A stretch of DNA of 64,000 nt, taken from Enterocloster asparagiformis. Lineage in GTDB: Bacteria; Bacillota; Clostridia; Lachnospirales; Lachnospiraceae. The notes below the pieces were generated by a model. That model searched no databases and was not told the DNA's origin. It was given only the letters and a program-made list of their open reading frames with translations. Every line of letters starts with the position of its first letter. The first letter of the stretch is position 1. Position numbers and translations under genes: made by a program. The stretch is from the NCBI GenBank assembly GCA_018380885.1, contig JAGZSY010000007.1, forward strand, positions 109,183 through 173,182, read 5' to 3'. Of this stretch, positions 1-11,136 are shown piece by piece.

Positions 1-93
1 TCTGCCGCCCATGTAAACAGCATATCAAACCTGCGTAAAATCCGCCCCTTGGAAATGTAAAATCTATGTAAAATTTTCAGGCTATTTCCCCGC

Positions 94-1089
94 TCACAGG
101 ATTTCCCGGTAAACGCGCAGCACATTTTTCGAGAACACCGCCTCGATCTCATCCGCCGTAAAGCCCTGCCTCTCCATCTCCTGCGCCAGCCGCGGCAGGT
201 CAGCGGCCGTTTTAAGCTCCAGGTCCCCTCCTATGCCGTCGAAATCCGAGCCCAGGCCGATGCACTGGATTCCGCCCACATTGCGGATGTGTTTCATATG
301 CGCCACCATGTCCGCTATCCGGCTCACGTCCGCTCCGCCCTCCGGCACATCCCGCAAAAATCCGCCGTAATAGTTGATGCCCATCACGCCGCCCCGTTGG
401 GACAAGGCCCGGATCATCTCGTCGGTTAAGTTCCTGGGGTGGGAGCAGACGGCCCTGGCGTTGCTGTGGCTGGCCACAAAGGGCTTTTTCGTGTGCTGAA
501 ACACATCCCAGATACCCGCGTCGTTTAAGTGGGCCACATCGATGATCATGCCCAGGCGCTCCATCTCCTCCACAAAGGTGATCCCCGTCTCCGTCAGCCC
601 GTGCTCCGTATCCGGCACCACCTGGAAATGCCCGTCCTCCAGCGCTCTGCGGCCGTTGGGGAAGGCCAGCTCGTTGGGATGGTTCCAGGTGAGGGTCATC
701 ATCCTCACGCCCAGACGGTAGAAATTCCGCAGGAAGGCCGGCTCACCCTGGCAGACGCCTCCCTCCTCGATGGTCAGCAGCGCGGACATTTTTCCCTGAC
801 GCATGTTGGACTCGATGTCCCCGTAGCTGCGCACGATGCCGATCAGGTCCTGATGGGCCTCCAGCTCGGTATAAAAGGTGTCCAAAAGCTTCATGCAATA
901 TTCGTAGGGCGGCTCGTCGATGCCCGCCAGATTGGTAAACAGGGCAAAATTCTGCAGACCGTAGTCCCCGGCCTGCATCTTCTTTAAATCCAGCATCAGA
1001 TTGTTTTCCAGCACTGAAACTGTTTTGCCCTCCCGGTGGTTTTTGTACAGCTCGGCAATGGTGTCGCAGTGCATATCAACTACTTTCAT
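94..1089 (-). CDS. Membrane dipeptidase (peptidase family M19)
   Basis: 331 residues, the usual length for M19 renal-dipeptidase-like zinc enzymes, which hydrolyse dipeptides, often with a D-residue. The metal-site signatures are visible in order: HCD near residues 7-9, EEGG near 109, DVAH near 187, SHSNARAV near 208, and GSDFDG in the last third. There is no signal peptide, so a cytosolic enzyme for imported or recycled peptides is likely. An upstream in-frame ATG exists at 1122, but the ATG at 1089 follows AGAGGACAG and brings the HCDT strand to the usual position. It is transcribed toward the left window edge and stands alone on its strand. The family call is secure; the substrate is not determinable from sequence. 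Confidence 0.93.
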   Translation of the reverse strand: MKVVDMHCDTIAELYKNHREGKTVSVLENNLMLDLKKMQAGDYGLQNFALFTNLAGIDEPPYEYCMKLLDTFYTELEAHQDLIGIVRSYGDIESNMRQGKMSALLTIEEGGVCQGEPAFLRNFYRLGVRMMTLTWNHPNELAFPNGRRALEDGHFQVVPDTEHGLTETGITFVEEMERLGMIIDVAHLNDAGIWDVFQHTKKPFVASHSNARAVCSHPRNLTDEMIRALSQRGGVMGINYYGGFLRDVPEGGADVSRIADMVAHMKHIRNVGGIQCIGLGSDFDGIGGDLELKTAADLPRLAQEMERQGFTADEIEAVFSKNVLRVYREIL

Positions 1090-1209
1090 ATCTCTGTCCT
1101 CTTTCCGGATTTCATCCATCAATATTTTACGCTTATCTTACCATATTATCCCTGAAATTTCCAGAGGCAGGCCGCGATTGCCCACAAACCCGCCCCGCCT
1201 CCTAAAGCT

Positions 1210-1240
1210 AAAAAACGGCGCAGCCGAGGCCGCGCCGTTT
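1210..1240 (-). terminator. Rho-independent terminator of the ABC exporter operon
   Basis: Read on the minus strand, AAACGGCGC pairs with GCGCCGTTT around a 10-nt loop and runs into a T tract. It lies 59 bases after the permease stop codon. Confidence 0.8.
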
Positions 1241-1298
1241 CAGAGTTCAGTCAAGGTTAAATCACTGCGCCGGGAACCGGCGGACAGGGCCGGTCCCG

Positions 1299-2477
1299 TT
1301 ACTCGCTGCGCAGGGCGTCAATGGGATTTAAGTTGGCCGCCCTGCTGGCCGGCATGTAGCCGAACAGCAGGCCGATGCCCACGGACACGCTGAAGGAAAT
1401 GATGATCGCGGCCGGCGTGGGCGTGGCGCTTATGCCCACCGCGGTGCCCACCACCGTGGTGGCCACGCAGCCGATGAGGATGCCGATCACGCCGCCCAGG
1501 GAGCTGGTCACAGCCGCCTCGATGACGAACTGCTGCATGATCACGCCCTTGTCCGCGCCCAGGGATTTGCGGATGCCGATCTCCCGGGTCCGCTCCGTCA
1601 CGGACACCAGCATGATGTTCATGACGCCCACCCCGGCCACCAGCAGGGAGATGCCCGCGATTCCGCCCAGCATGCCGCTCATCATGGCGATCTGTTCGTT
1701 TAAGGAGTCCAGCATCTCGCTCATGGCAGACACCCGGTACAGGCTGTCGCTCTTGAATATGCCGTAGAGGTAATCCTCAATCTGGGTTTTGCACTCCTCG
1801 GCCTTTGTGGTGTCGATGATGGTAAAGGTGTAGCTGCTGATATTTGCGTTCCGGGACATTTTCACGGCCACGCTGTAGGGCATCCACACAAAATCGTCGG
1901 TGCCGCCCTCGTCCATGCTGCTCTCGTCCTGGGCCTCCACCACGCCCACGATCCTGAAGGCGTAGCCGCCGATTTTCAGCGTCTCCCCCAGGGCCTTCTC
2001 CGCCCCGCCGTAGAGCTCCTGGGCCACGTAGGCGCCGATCACGCACACCTTCTGGCGGGCGGCGATATCCGGGTAGGCGATGTTGCGCCCCTGCGTCAGC
2101 TTGTAATCCTTGATCTCCAGGTACTGCTCGCTGCGGCCGGACACGCTGGTGGAGGTCAACGAGTCGTCCCCGTGCTTGATGGTGGTAGAGACCGTCACAT
2201 TGGGGCTGAGGCCGTCGAACAGATCCGTGTGCTCCTCGTAGAAGGCGTACATCTCATCCACATCCAGGGAGCGGGAGGAGAGGTTGGTCACATTCACGTT
2301 GACCTGGTTCACGCCCATGCTGGCAAAGCTCTCCACCACGCTGCCCATGTAACCGTTCACCAGGCTCACCAGGATGATCACGGCCGCCACGCCGATGATG
2401 ATGCCCAGCATGGTCAAAAAGGAGCGCATCTTGTTGCCCCATATACTTCTTATAGCCAATTTAAAGGATTGCAGCAT
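1299..2477 (-). CDS. ABC transporter permease, MacB/FtsX-like
   Basis: 392 residues. One N-terminal membrane segment (about residues 17-42), a large extracytoplasmic MacB-type domain (about 45-265), then three C-terminal membrane segments. The SVTERTREIGIRKSLGA stretch just after the second segment is typical of MacB/LolC-type permeases. There is no fused ATPase; that is the gene immediately upstream, whose 3' end overlaps this gene by 17 bases, so translation is coupled. With the adaptor at 3273-5078 it forms a three-part exporter for peptides, antibiotics or lipids; the substrate is unknown. The start ATG at 2477 follows GGAGATGTGAAAGACT. Confidence 0.92.
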   Translation of the reverse strand: MLQSFKLAIRSIWGNKMRSFLTMLGIIIGVAAVIILVSLVNGYMGSVVESFASMGVNQVNVNVTNLSSRSLDVDEMYAFYEEHTDLFDGLSPNVTVSTTIKHGDDSLTSTSVSGRSEQYLEIKDYKLTQGRNIAYPDIAARQKVCVIGAYVAQELYGGAEKALGETLKIGGYAFRIVGVVEAQDESSMDEGGTDDFVWMPYSVAVKMSRNANISSYTFTIIDTTKAEECKTQIEDYLYGIFKSDSLYRVSAMSEMLDSLNEQIAMMSGMLGGIAGISLLVAGVGVMNIMLVSVTERTREIGIRKSLGADKGVIMQQFVIEAAVTSSLGGVIGILIGCVATTVVGTAVGISATPTPAAIIISFSVSVGIGLLFGYMPASRAANLNPIDALRSE

Positions 2478-3219
2478 AGTCTTTCACATCTCCGTCAAAG
2501 GTTATCTTCCCATCCGCAATGCGCACCACCCTTCTGGCCTCCATGGCGATGGAATTGTCGTGGGTGATCATTACAATGGTGTTGCCCTCGTCATTCAACT
2601 GCTTCAAAAAGTTCAGCACGTCCCGGCTGGTTCTGGAATCCAGGGCGCCGGTGGGCTCGTCGGCCAGAATCAGGGACGGGCTGCCGGCCAGCGCCCTGGC
2701 GATGGACACCCTCTGCTGCTGGCCTCCGGAGAGCTGGTTGGGCATGCTGCGCCACTTCTCCTCCAGGCCCACCTTGCGCAGCGAGGCCAGGGCCCGCTCC
2801 CTGCGCTCCGCCTGGCCCACCCCGGCGTACAGCAGAGGCAGCTCCACATTTTCCAGCAGGTTAAGCTTTGGCAGCAGATTGTACTGCTGGAAAATAAATC
2901 CGATCATCCTGTTCCGGATGCGGGCCAGCTGCTTATCCGTCATCACGGCCACGTCCTCCCCGCCCAGGTAATAGTCCCCCTCAGTGGGCACATCCAGCGC
3001 TCCGATGATGTTCATCAGCGTGGATTTTCCGCTGCCGGATTTCCCCACAATGGCCACAAACTCCCCCCTGTGGATGGTCAGGTTGATGCCGTCGTTGGCC
3101 CGGACCTCCTCCCCGCCCAGGGTATAAATCTTATAGATATCCTTCAGTTCGATTAATGGCTGGCCGGCGCCGCCGCCCTCGCTCTGCGCCGCCTCCGCCT
3201 CAATGGTTCTGTCTTGCAT
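2461..3219 (-). CDS. ABC transporter ATP-binding protein, MacB/LolD-like
   Basis: 252 residues with all ABC ATPase motifs: Walker A GKSGSGKST near residue 45, Q-loop FIFQQYN, signature LSGGQQQR, Walker B LILADEPTGALD, and a switch histidine in MITHD. The LPLLYAG stretch after the Q-loop is typical of the MacB/LolD group that powers mechanotransmission permeases. An in-frame start at 3276 would overlap the adaptor stop, but the ATG at 3219 has a proper GGGAGG ribosome site 5 bases upstream, so it is preferred. It sits between the adaptor and permease genes in one operon. Confidence 0.94.
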   Translation of the reverse strand: MQDRTIEAEAAQSEGGGAGQPLIELKDIYKIYTLGGEEVRANDGINLTIHRGEFVAIVGKSGSGKSTLMNIIGALDVPTEGDYYLGGEDVAVMTDKQLARIRNRMIGFIFQQYNLLPKLNLLENVELPLLYAGVGQAERRERALASLRKVGLEEKWRSMPNQLSGGQQQRVSIARALAGSPSLILADEPTGALDSRTSRDVLNFLKQLNDEGNTIVMITHDNSIAMEARRVVRIADGKITFDGDVKDYAAIL

Positions 3220-3272
3220 CCGATCCTCCCGCGCACCGCGTCCTTCAAATATCCCGGAGCTCAAAGTCTCCG

Positions 3273-5078
3273 TCAACGCCTGCCGCCGCCCTGGCTGTTT
3301 CCGCTTCTCTGGCGGTTTTCTCCGCCCTGTCCGCCGCCGTTTGGCGGGCCGCCCATGCCGCCGCCCGGCATCATCATATAGCTGTTCACGCTGCCTGCAG
3401 TGGACTCCGCCACGTAGACCGAGTCCCCCTCCGAGAGGCCGCTCTTGATCTCCACGTAGGATTCGCTGGTCAGGCCGGTCTCCACCTCCACCGCCCTGAA
3501 GCCTGCGGGCACCGGTCCCTGCTGCTCCGTCACCGTGTCGTCCTTCACATACACCCGGTTGCCGCGCATCAGGGCGTCCACCGGGATCGCCAGCACGTCG
3601 TTGGCCTCCTCCAGGGTGATCACGCCGTCCACGTTCATGCCGGGAATCAGATTTCCCGTCTCATCCAGCGTCACGGTCACCGGATAGGTGCTGACGCCGT
3701 TGGAATAGCTGCTCTCAAGGCTCACGTTTGTCACGGTGCCGGAGAATTTCTGGCCCGCGAAGGCGTCCGCCGTCACCGCAACCTTCTGGCCCACCTTCAC
3801 CTTCTGGATATCCAGCTCGTCGATGGACATCTCAAAGGTCAATCCGGACAGATCGTAGATGGTTGCCAGCACGGTGGTGCTGCTGGTATTCTTGGTAATA
3901 TTATCTCCCACCTTGAAATTCTTTGCGATCACCTGGCCGGAGATCGGCGCGGTGATGGTGTAGTTGTCGTAGCTGTCCTGGGTGCTGTCCAGCTTGCTCT
4001 GGGCGGATTCCACCGACTCCTGGGCTTTGTCCAGGGCGTCCTTGTAGCTCTGGACCAGCTTATTGGCCGATTTCTCGGTCATGCGGAACATTGGGGTTCC
4101 CTTCGAAACATAGTCCCCCTCGTTAACCAGCACGGCTTCCACCTCCACGCTGGTGCTCAGGTCCGCGTTCATGGTGGTGTCCACCGAGGCCTCAAAGGTG
4201 CCGTCCTCGCTGCCCACAAAATCGCCGATCTGGGCCGTGGCCCTCATGGTGTCGATCAGGCCTCCCGGATTCTGCACGGAAATGGTCACGTAGCGCACCA
4301 GCCGTCCCCCTGTCAGCACCCGCTCCTGGTTTGCCACCGCCTTCACCGTGCCGCCGATCTGCTCGCCGGTGTCCGTCAGGGTGACGGTGACGCCGTTGCC
4401 CGCTCCGATGGCCGCCGCCTCGCCGGAGAGGAAGGGGATGCGCAGCTCCATCACGTCGTCGCTGTAGATGTCGGCCAGCTTGGTGTTCCCGTTTACCTTG
4501 TCGCCCTGGTTCACGTACAGCTCCTTGATGTAGCCGGACTCGGTGGCCTTGTAGGTATTTCCGCTGTAGTCGTTTAAGGCGTCCTGGTAGTCCTCCGACG
4601 CTTCCTCGTAGGAGCTCTGGGCCCGCTCCAGGGAATTGTTGGCGCTGGTCAGCTGCGTCTCCATGCTGGACTTGTCGATCTCAAAGAGCACCTGGTCCTT
4701 CTCCACCTGGTCCCCCTCCTCGAAGTCGGCGGACAGCACCTCCCCCTCCACCAGGGAGGTGATGCTGTAGGTGTCCTTGGCCGCCAGAGTACCGGACGAG
4801 GACAACTCGGAGGTGATGCTCCGGCGCTCCACATTGGCCGTTTTCTGAGATTTCGCGGCGGCCGAGGCCTTTTTCGCCTTGGAATTGCGATAGGCCATCA
4901 GGCCGGTCAGCGCCGCGGCCGCTATCAGCAGCGCGATGAGAGCCTTAAGTCCCTTTTTTCCCTTCTCCCGCGGCTTTTTCCCCTTCCCGGGTGCCGCCTG
5001 GCCCTGGGGGACGTCCTCCCCGGCGGCCGGCGCTGCGCCGTCCTTTTTCCGAAATTTAAAATTAAATTTCCCGTTCAT
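3273..5078 (-). CDS. HlyD/MacA-type efflux periplasmic adaptor-like subunit
   Basis: 601 residues, longer than most MacA proteins. A basic, Gly/Pro-rich cytoplasmic tail precedes one membrane anchor (about residues 45-65). Then come a biotinyl-lipoyl-like domain (SITSLVEGEVL), a coiled-coil hairpin (LTSANNSLERAQSSYEEA), a second lipoyl/coiled-coil half (KDALDKAQESVESAQSKLD), and a beta-barrel and membrane-proximal domain. It ends in a Gly/Pro/Asn-rich tail rich in GGG. In a monoderm such adaptors link a MacB-type permease to the cell-wall zone. The start at 5078 is favoured over 5090 by a GAGG site 6 bases upstream. It lies 15 bases after the SLH-domain gene, so the two are probably co-transcribed. 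Confidence 0.9.
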   Translation of the reverse strand: MNGKFNFKFRKKDGAAPAAGEDVPQGQAAPGKGKKPREKGKKGLKALIALLIAAAALTGLMAYRNSKAKKASAAAKSQKTANVERRSITSELSSSGTLAAKDTYSITSLVEGEVLSADFEEGDQVEKDQVLFEIDKSSMETQLTSANNSLERAQSSYEEASEDYQDALNDYSGNTYKATESGYIKELYVNQGDKVNGNTKLADIYSDDVMELRIPFLSGEAAAIGAGNGVTVTLTDTGEQIGGTVKAVANQERVLTGGRLVRYVTISVQNPGGLIDTMRATAQIGDFVGSEDGTFEASVDTTMNADLSTSVEVEAVLVNEGDYVSKGTPMFRMTEKSANKLVQSYKDALDKAQESVESAQSKLDSTQDSYDNYTITAPISGQVIAKNFKVGDNITKNTSSTTVLATIYDLSGLTFEMSIDELDIQKVKVGQKVAVTADAFAGQKFSGTVTNVSLESSYSNGVSTYPVTVTLDETGNLIPGMNVDGVITLEEANDVLAIPVDALMRGNRVYVKDDTVTEQQGPVPAGFRAVEVETGLTSESYVEIKSGLSEGDSVYVAESTAGSVNSYMMMPGGGMGGPPNGGGQGGENRQRSGNSQGGGRR

Positions 5079-5093
5079 CCCGCACCTCATCTA

Positions 5094-6254
5094 TCAATAT
5101 TCAATGGCGTCGATCGCCGTGTAGCTGTTGCTGCTGCCAGAGCCCTGGCACACGACCACCACGTCGTCCCCCACCTGTACGCTGCCGTAAATGGAGAACA
5201 GGTATTGCAGCTGAGAGGAATTCAGCGCGATGGTGATCGTGCCGTCCCCGTCGATCAGCTCGGAATCGGAGGAATCGTTTAAATCCACCTCCAGTTCAAT
5301 GGACGTGGGCGTGATCACATCCGTGGATTTGTAATATATGTTCTTGACCTCGCCCTTGACCAGAATATAGTTGCCCACTCCGCCGTCGTCGTCGTTCCAG
5401 CCCGAGGTGGTGTAGGCCCAGATGGTCTTGGACTTCACGTTGTAGTAGATCACCGCGAAACCGCACTCCCTCTGAGACTGGTTCACAGCGGCCAGGCTGC
5501 TGGCAACGCCGTTTAGGAATACATTGGCGTTCTCCGTGCTAAAGGGCACGGAATCGGACACGGAAAAGCCCTTACGCACCAGAAGGGGACCCTTCCGCTC
5601 GTCGTCCAGAATGGTGATGGGGTTGATCTCCCCGTCGGAGTTCAGCTCGCATTTGAGCACTGCGCCGTAAATCTCGTTGCTGTCCTTTTTCTTTGTCTTC
5701 AACAGGTTATAAAAAATGTTCACGCAGTCCGTCTGGTTTAACACCTCGTCGGGCTGGCGGCTCACCTTCTCATTCAGCTCCAGATAATTGAATTTTGACA
5801 CGCGGGAGGACGCCAGGTCGCCGGTGAAATCGCTGTCCGCGTAACCCAGCATGGTCAGAAAGGCTTTTACGGCGTCCTTATATGTAATGTAGTCGTCGGG
5901 CTTAAACATTCCGCCCAGAAAACCGGTCATCCAGCCCTGGGAGGCCGCGATGCGGATATAGACCGCGTTCTCGTGGTTCATGGGCACGTCCGCGAACACC
6001 GAGACATTGGTGGTGGGAAGATTTTCCCGATAGCTGGAGGCGTTCACCAGCATTTTCGCAAACTCGGCCCGCGTCACCTGGCCCGTGTAATCGGTGACGC
6101 TCAGGATTCCCAACAGGTCCACCACCTTTTTGCGCATGTCGAAATTGGCCGTGGACGTGCTGGCGCTCACCGTCATAGGCGCGGCCGCCGTCACCGCCGT
6201 TACGGCCGCCAGGGAGGCATAAAAAAAGCGGCCTGCCTTGTATCGTCTCTTCAT
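5094..6254 (-). CDS. Exported S-layer homology (SLH) domain protein
   Basis: 386 residues. Signal peptide MKRRYKAGRFFYASLAAVTA with a cleavage site near AAAPMTVSAS. Two SLH-type repeats follow (about residues 35-150), recognisable by VTRAEFAKMLV, FADVP, and the GMFKPDDYITYKDAVKAF stretch; SLH domains hold proteins to pyruvylated wall polymers. The C-terminal 200 residues are beta-rich and end in a small-barrel-like region; I do not recognise a catalytic domain. The ATG at 6254 follows AGAGGAGC; the longer frame to 6311 would lack the signal peptide at its start. It heads the exporter operon, so it may be a wall-side partner or stabiliser of the exporter (inference). Confidence 0.85.
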   Translation of the reverse strand: MKRRYKAGRFFYASLAAVTAVTAAAPMTVSASTSTANFDMRKKVVDLLGILSVTDYTGQVTRAEFAKMLVNASSYRENLPTTNVSVFADVPMNHENAVYIRIAASQGWMTGFLGGMFKPDDYITYKDAVKAFLTMLGYADSDFTGDLASSRVSKFNYLELNEKVSRQPDEVLNQTDCVNIFYNLLKTKKKDSNEIYGAVLKCELNSDGEINPITILDDERKGPLLVRKGFSVSDSVPFSTENANVFLNGVASSLAAVNQSQRECGFAVIYYNVKSKTIWAYTTSGWNDDDGGVGNYILVKGEVKNIYYKSTDVITPTSIELEVDLNDSSDSELIDGDGTITIALNSSQLQYLFSIYGSVQVGDDVVVVCQGSGSSNSYTAIDAIEY

Positions 6255-6456
6255 AACCGTTGCTCCTCTCAAATCTACTGCATAATTCCTCGTTATCTCA
6301 TACTTTACCATCTTAATGTGTTCATTTTGTGATTTAAATTGGAAAATTTTATCTGTTCTCCGTCCCTTCCCCCGGCCCGTTCCTCAGGACGGCGCAAATA
6401 TTTTTCTAAATTTTGGAGAAATATGCAAATATTTTCACATACCGTCTGTCTGCATA

Positions 6457-6485
6457 TTGAAAAAGTCTGAATTTAGTTCTATACT
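6457..6485 (+). promoter_or_regulatory. Sigma-A-type promoter of hppA
   Basis: TTGAAA at 6457-6462 and TATACT at 6480-6485 with a 17-base spacer, about 50 bases before the pyrophosphatase start. The surrounding 280-base intergenic stretch is AT-rich and divergently serves the SLH gene; nothing else was recognised in it. Confidence 0.8.
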
Positions 6486-6536
6486 CAGCTTAAAGAGGTC
6501 ATTTTTTCTTTTTCTCATATCAAAGGGGGCTTATTT

Positions 6537-8654
<2,118 letters not shown>

Positions 8655-8676
8655 GATGGCGGTGAAAATTGAGTGA

Positions 8677-8724
8677 AAAAATCAGGGAGGCGGTCCCGTT
8701 TTTCGGATCGCCTCCCTGATTTTT
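8677..8724. terminator. Bidirectional terminator between hppA and hicB
   Basis: AAAAATCAGGGAGGCG (8677-8692) is a perfect inverted repeat of CGCCTCCCTGATTTTT (8709-8724), with A and T tracts on both outer sides. It serves the convergent hppA and hicAB transcripts. Confidence 0.9.
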
Positions 8725-8741
8725 AATCCCACATCCAAAAT

Positions 8742-9074
8742 TTATCCAACCATATGCTCAATCGCCTCTTCCACGGCAGCATTTAAACTTTTTCCATGTT
8801 CGATTGCATAGATAGCAATCGTTCTGTGTAAATCCGGACTGATTCTCACATTAAATGTTCCCTTGTATGGCAATTCAGGCTGTACACCGCGCTCTTCACA
8901 ATCTTTCAAATATTCATCAATTACACTACGAAAGTCCATCTCCAACTCGCGTACCGAGTCGCCCTCATAAGAAAGCAAGGACTTTACACCAATTACCTTT
9001 CCGTACAAACAATTATCGGCTTTTGAATATTCCACTGTTCCGTTATAATTCTTATAGGATAACAGGCTGCTCAT
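8742..9074 (-). CDS. hicB: HicB-family antitoxin
   Basis: 110 residues. The N-terminal half has the partially degraded RNase H-like HicB fold (YNGTVEYSKADNCLYGKV, then SYEGDSVRELEMDF). The C-terminal stretch FNVRISPDLHRTIAIYA with SLNAAVEEAIEHMV is a ribbon-helix-helix DNA-binding module of the kind that lets HicB repress its own operon. It overlaps the toxin gene by 4 bases (ATGA), the standard coupled hicA-hicB order. The two genes are clearly more AT-rich than their neighbours, a sign of horizontal acquisition. Confidence 0.92.
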   Translation of the reverse strand: MSSLLSYKNYNGTVEYSKADNCLYGKVIGVKSLLSYEGDSVRELEMDFRSVIDEYLKDCEERGVQPELPYKGTFNVRISPDLHRTIAIYAIEHGKSLNAAVEEAIEHMVG

Positions 9075-9322
9075 AGTTGGCCATCCTTTCTCAATTTCTC
9101 GATTACCTGATCTAATACATATTTTTTTAATACACCATTGGGATGCGGCTTATGAAAATTAATTACCTCGTTGCTTCCTTCTTTGATGAACTTTACTCCT
9201 GAACCGGTTCCGCCTTGTTTTAACTCATATCCAAAGTATGACAATAATAATACCATTTCATCAAATGTAAAATCCTTCGGTTTCTTCATGAGTCTGTCGA
9301 CTAATTTTTCCTTCTTGCTCAT
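9071..9322 (-). CDS. hicA: HicA-family mRNA interferase toxin
   Basis: 83 residues, typical for HicA, a small double-stranded-RNA-binding-fold ribonuclease that cuts mRNA when free of HicB. The key GSGVKF and NFHKPHPNGVLKKY segments are present, the latter holding the catalytic histidine region, followed by an amphipathic helix VLDQVIEKLRK. The start at 9322 is chosen over the in-frame codon at 9352 because the -10 box of the inferred promoter lies at 9344-9349, inside the longer version. First gene of the hicAB pair. Confidence 0.92.
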   Translation of the reverse strand: MSKKEKLVDRLMKKPKDFTFDEMVLLLSYFGYELKQGGTGSGVKFIKEGSNEVINFHKPHPNGVLKKYVLDQVIEKLRKDGQL

Positions 9323-9343
9323 CCTTACATCCCCTTTATTAAT

Positions 9344-9388
9344 ACTATACACTTTTCATTCGATTTATGCAACTATTTTTAGTTGCAT
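9344..9388 (-). promoter_or_regulatory. hicAB promoter with palindromic operator over the -35 box
   Basis: On the minus strand TTGCAT (9367-9372) and TATAGT (9344-9349) are separated by 17 bases. The -35 box is one end of a perfect 9-bp inverted repeat, ATGCAACTA (9367-9375) and TAGTTGCAT (9380-9388), with a TTTT centre. The position suits repression by the HicB ribbon-helix-helix domain; binding is inferred. Confidence 0.72.
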
Positions 9389-9433
9389 TTTATCTATGCG
9401 ATCACCCGTTATCACAATTTGAAATGTATAACA

Positions 9434-9475
9434 TAAAAAGGAGAGGCAACTCCCACCCCAGGAATCCCTCTCCTT
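9434..9475 (-). terminator. Terminator of the cardiolipin synthase gene
   Basis: Minus-strand stem AAGGAGAGG/CCTCTCCTT with a 20-base loop followed by TTTATG, starting 14 bases after the cls stop codon. Confidence 0.7.
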
Positions 9476-9488
9476 CTCCATCTTCCCC

Positions 9489-11027
9489 TCACATAAGCGG
9501 CGCAAACAACCGCAGCGCCCGGCCGGCCGCCCGCTTAAAGAACGGATACCTCCGGCATTCCTCCAGGGTGACCGGCCTGCATTTTGCGATCGTCTCCTGG
9601 AAATCCCGTTCGATCTCCAGGACCACGGGATTTTTGTAAATATACGCGGCGCACTCGAAGTGCAGATACAGGCTGCGGAAGTCCAGGTTGATGGTTCCCA
9701 CCACCGCCTTGGCGTCGTCACTGATAAACTCCTTCGCGTGCACGAATCCCGGCGTGTACTCGTAGACCTTCACCCCAGCCTCGATCAGCTCCGGGTAATA
9801 GGTTCTGGCCAAAAGATACGCGTACAGCTTGTCCGGAATGTGCGGCATGATCAGAGTCACATCCACGCCCCGCTTGGCTGCAAAGCACAACGCGTTCTCC
9901 ATCTCGTCGTCCAGAATCAGGTAGGGCGTCATAATGTGGACATAATTTTCCGCCTGGTTCAGGATGTCCAAATAGAGCTGCTCACCCACCTGCTCGTTGT
10001 CCATGGGGCTGTCGCCGTAGGGGAGCACAAATCCCTGGGCTCCCTCCACCGGCAGCGGTTCCCGCAGATACGCCTGGTAATCGTCCTGATCCCTCTCAGT
10101 CACATTCCACATTTGCAGAAACATCATGGTGAAGCTGGCCACCGCGTCACCCTTGATCATCACAGCCGTGTCCTTCCAGTGCCCGAAGCGCACCTTGGCG
10201 TTGATATACTCGTCCGCCAGATTCACGCCGCCTGTAAACGCAGTCCGGCCGTCGATCACCACGATCTTGCGGTGATCCCGGTTGTTCTGGTAGGTGGACA
10301 GGGTGGGCTTTATGGGAGAGAACATCTTGCAATGGATGCCCTTTTTCTCCAGCTCCTTCGGATATCCATACGGGAGCAGGATCAGAGAGCACATACCGTC
10401 GTACATCACCCGGACCTCCACGCCCTCCTTCACCTTCTGCTCCAGTATTTCCAGAATCTGGTTCCACATCGTACCGCGCTCGATGATGAAATACTCCATG
10501 AAAATAAATTCCTTCGCAGCCCGCAGCTCCCGCTTTAACGCCTCAAACTTGTCCTCCCCCAGGGGGAAATGGCAGACCGACGTGTTTTCGTACACCGGGA
10601 AACCGGCCCAGCGGTTCATGTATCCGGCCAGGCGGAACTGGGATGGGTCGGCTTCGGCCAGCCGGTCGGTGACAGCCACGTTCTGCGTCAGACAGGGCGC
10701 GGCCATTTTCCTGGTCATTTTCAGGCGCAGCTTCAAAATTCTGGTCCGCAGCTGCACGTGCATGAACAGGAAAAACAGCACGCCGAACACCGGGAACACC
10801 AGCACCGGTATGATCCAGGCCATTTTAAAGCTGGCGTTCTCCCTGGCGTTTAATATGTAAATCACGGCAAATGAGGTTACTATCAGCGCAAGTCCGTAGG
10901 CGTAAATCAGGTAATCCCCCAGCCACCGGATCACCCCGAACAGGATCCCCACCTGTATCAGCAGGAACAGAATGACAAAGGCTGTCCGCCCGAACACAAT
11001 GCGGAACAATCCGCGCAATTTCTTCAT
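9489..11027 (-). CDS. cls: Cardiolipin synthase (phospholipase D superfamily)
   Basis: 512 residues. Two N-terminal membrane segments plus a third short hydrophobic stretch (about residues 8-80) anchor the protein. Two HKD catalytic motifs follow: HRKIVVID near residue 240 and HAKEFISDD near 430, each with the downstream Gly/Asn elements (GGVNLAD, GTINLDFRS). This is the bacterial Cls type that joins two phosphatidylglycerols to cardiolipin. The ATG at 11027 has GGAGG 5 bases upstream; the 39-codon upstream extension is low in quality and precedes no ribosome site. Single-gene unit. Confidence 0.94.
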   Translation of the reverse strand: MKKLRGLFRIVFGRTAFVILFLLIQVGILFGVIRWLGDYLIYAYGLALIVTSFAVIYILNARENASFKMAWIIPVLVFPVFGVLFFLFMHVQLRTRILKLRLKMTRKMAAPCLTQNVAVTDRLAEADPSQFRLAGYMNRWAGFPVYENTSVCHFPLGEDKFEALKRELRAAKEFIFMEYFIIERGTMWNQILEILEQKVKEGVEVRVMYDGMCSLILLPYGYPKELEKKGIHCKMFSPIKPTLSTYQNNRDHRKIVVIDGRTAFTGGVNLADEYINAKVRFGHWKDTAVMIKGDAVASFTMMFLQMWNVTERDQDDYQAYLREPLPVEGAQGFVLPYGDSPMDNEQVGEQLYLDILNQAENYVHIMTPYLILDDEMENALCFAAKRGVDVTLIMPHIPDKLYAYLLARTYYPELIEAGVKVYEYTPGFVHAKEFISDDAKAVVGTINLDFRSLYLHFECAAYIYKNPVVLEIERDFQETIAKCRPVTLEECRRYPFFKRAAGRALRLFAPLM

Positions 11028-11136
11028 AAGCCTCCTTCTCCTTCTGCCGGCTGCCCGGACAGCCCACGCCTGCGGCTCATAGCCCCGGCTGCTGTCCGCC
11101 TGCGGCGCCCTGGCCCCGCTGCCTCCAACAGAAAGC

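Noticed and set aside
3156..4577. Long open frame on the plus strand antisense to the exporter adaptor
   Set aside because: His/Ala/Gly/Leu-rich composition typical of the antisense of GC-rich genes, no ribosome site, and the minus strand encodes a clear HlyD-type protein.
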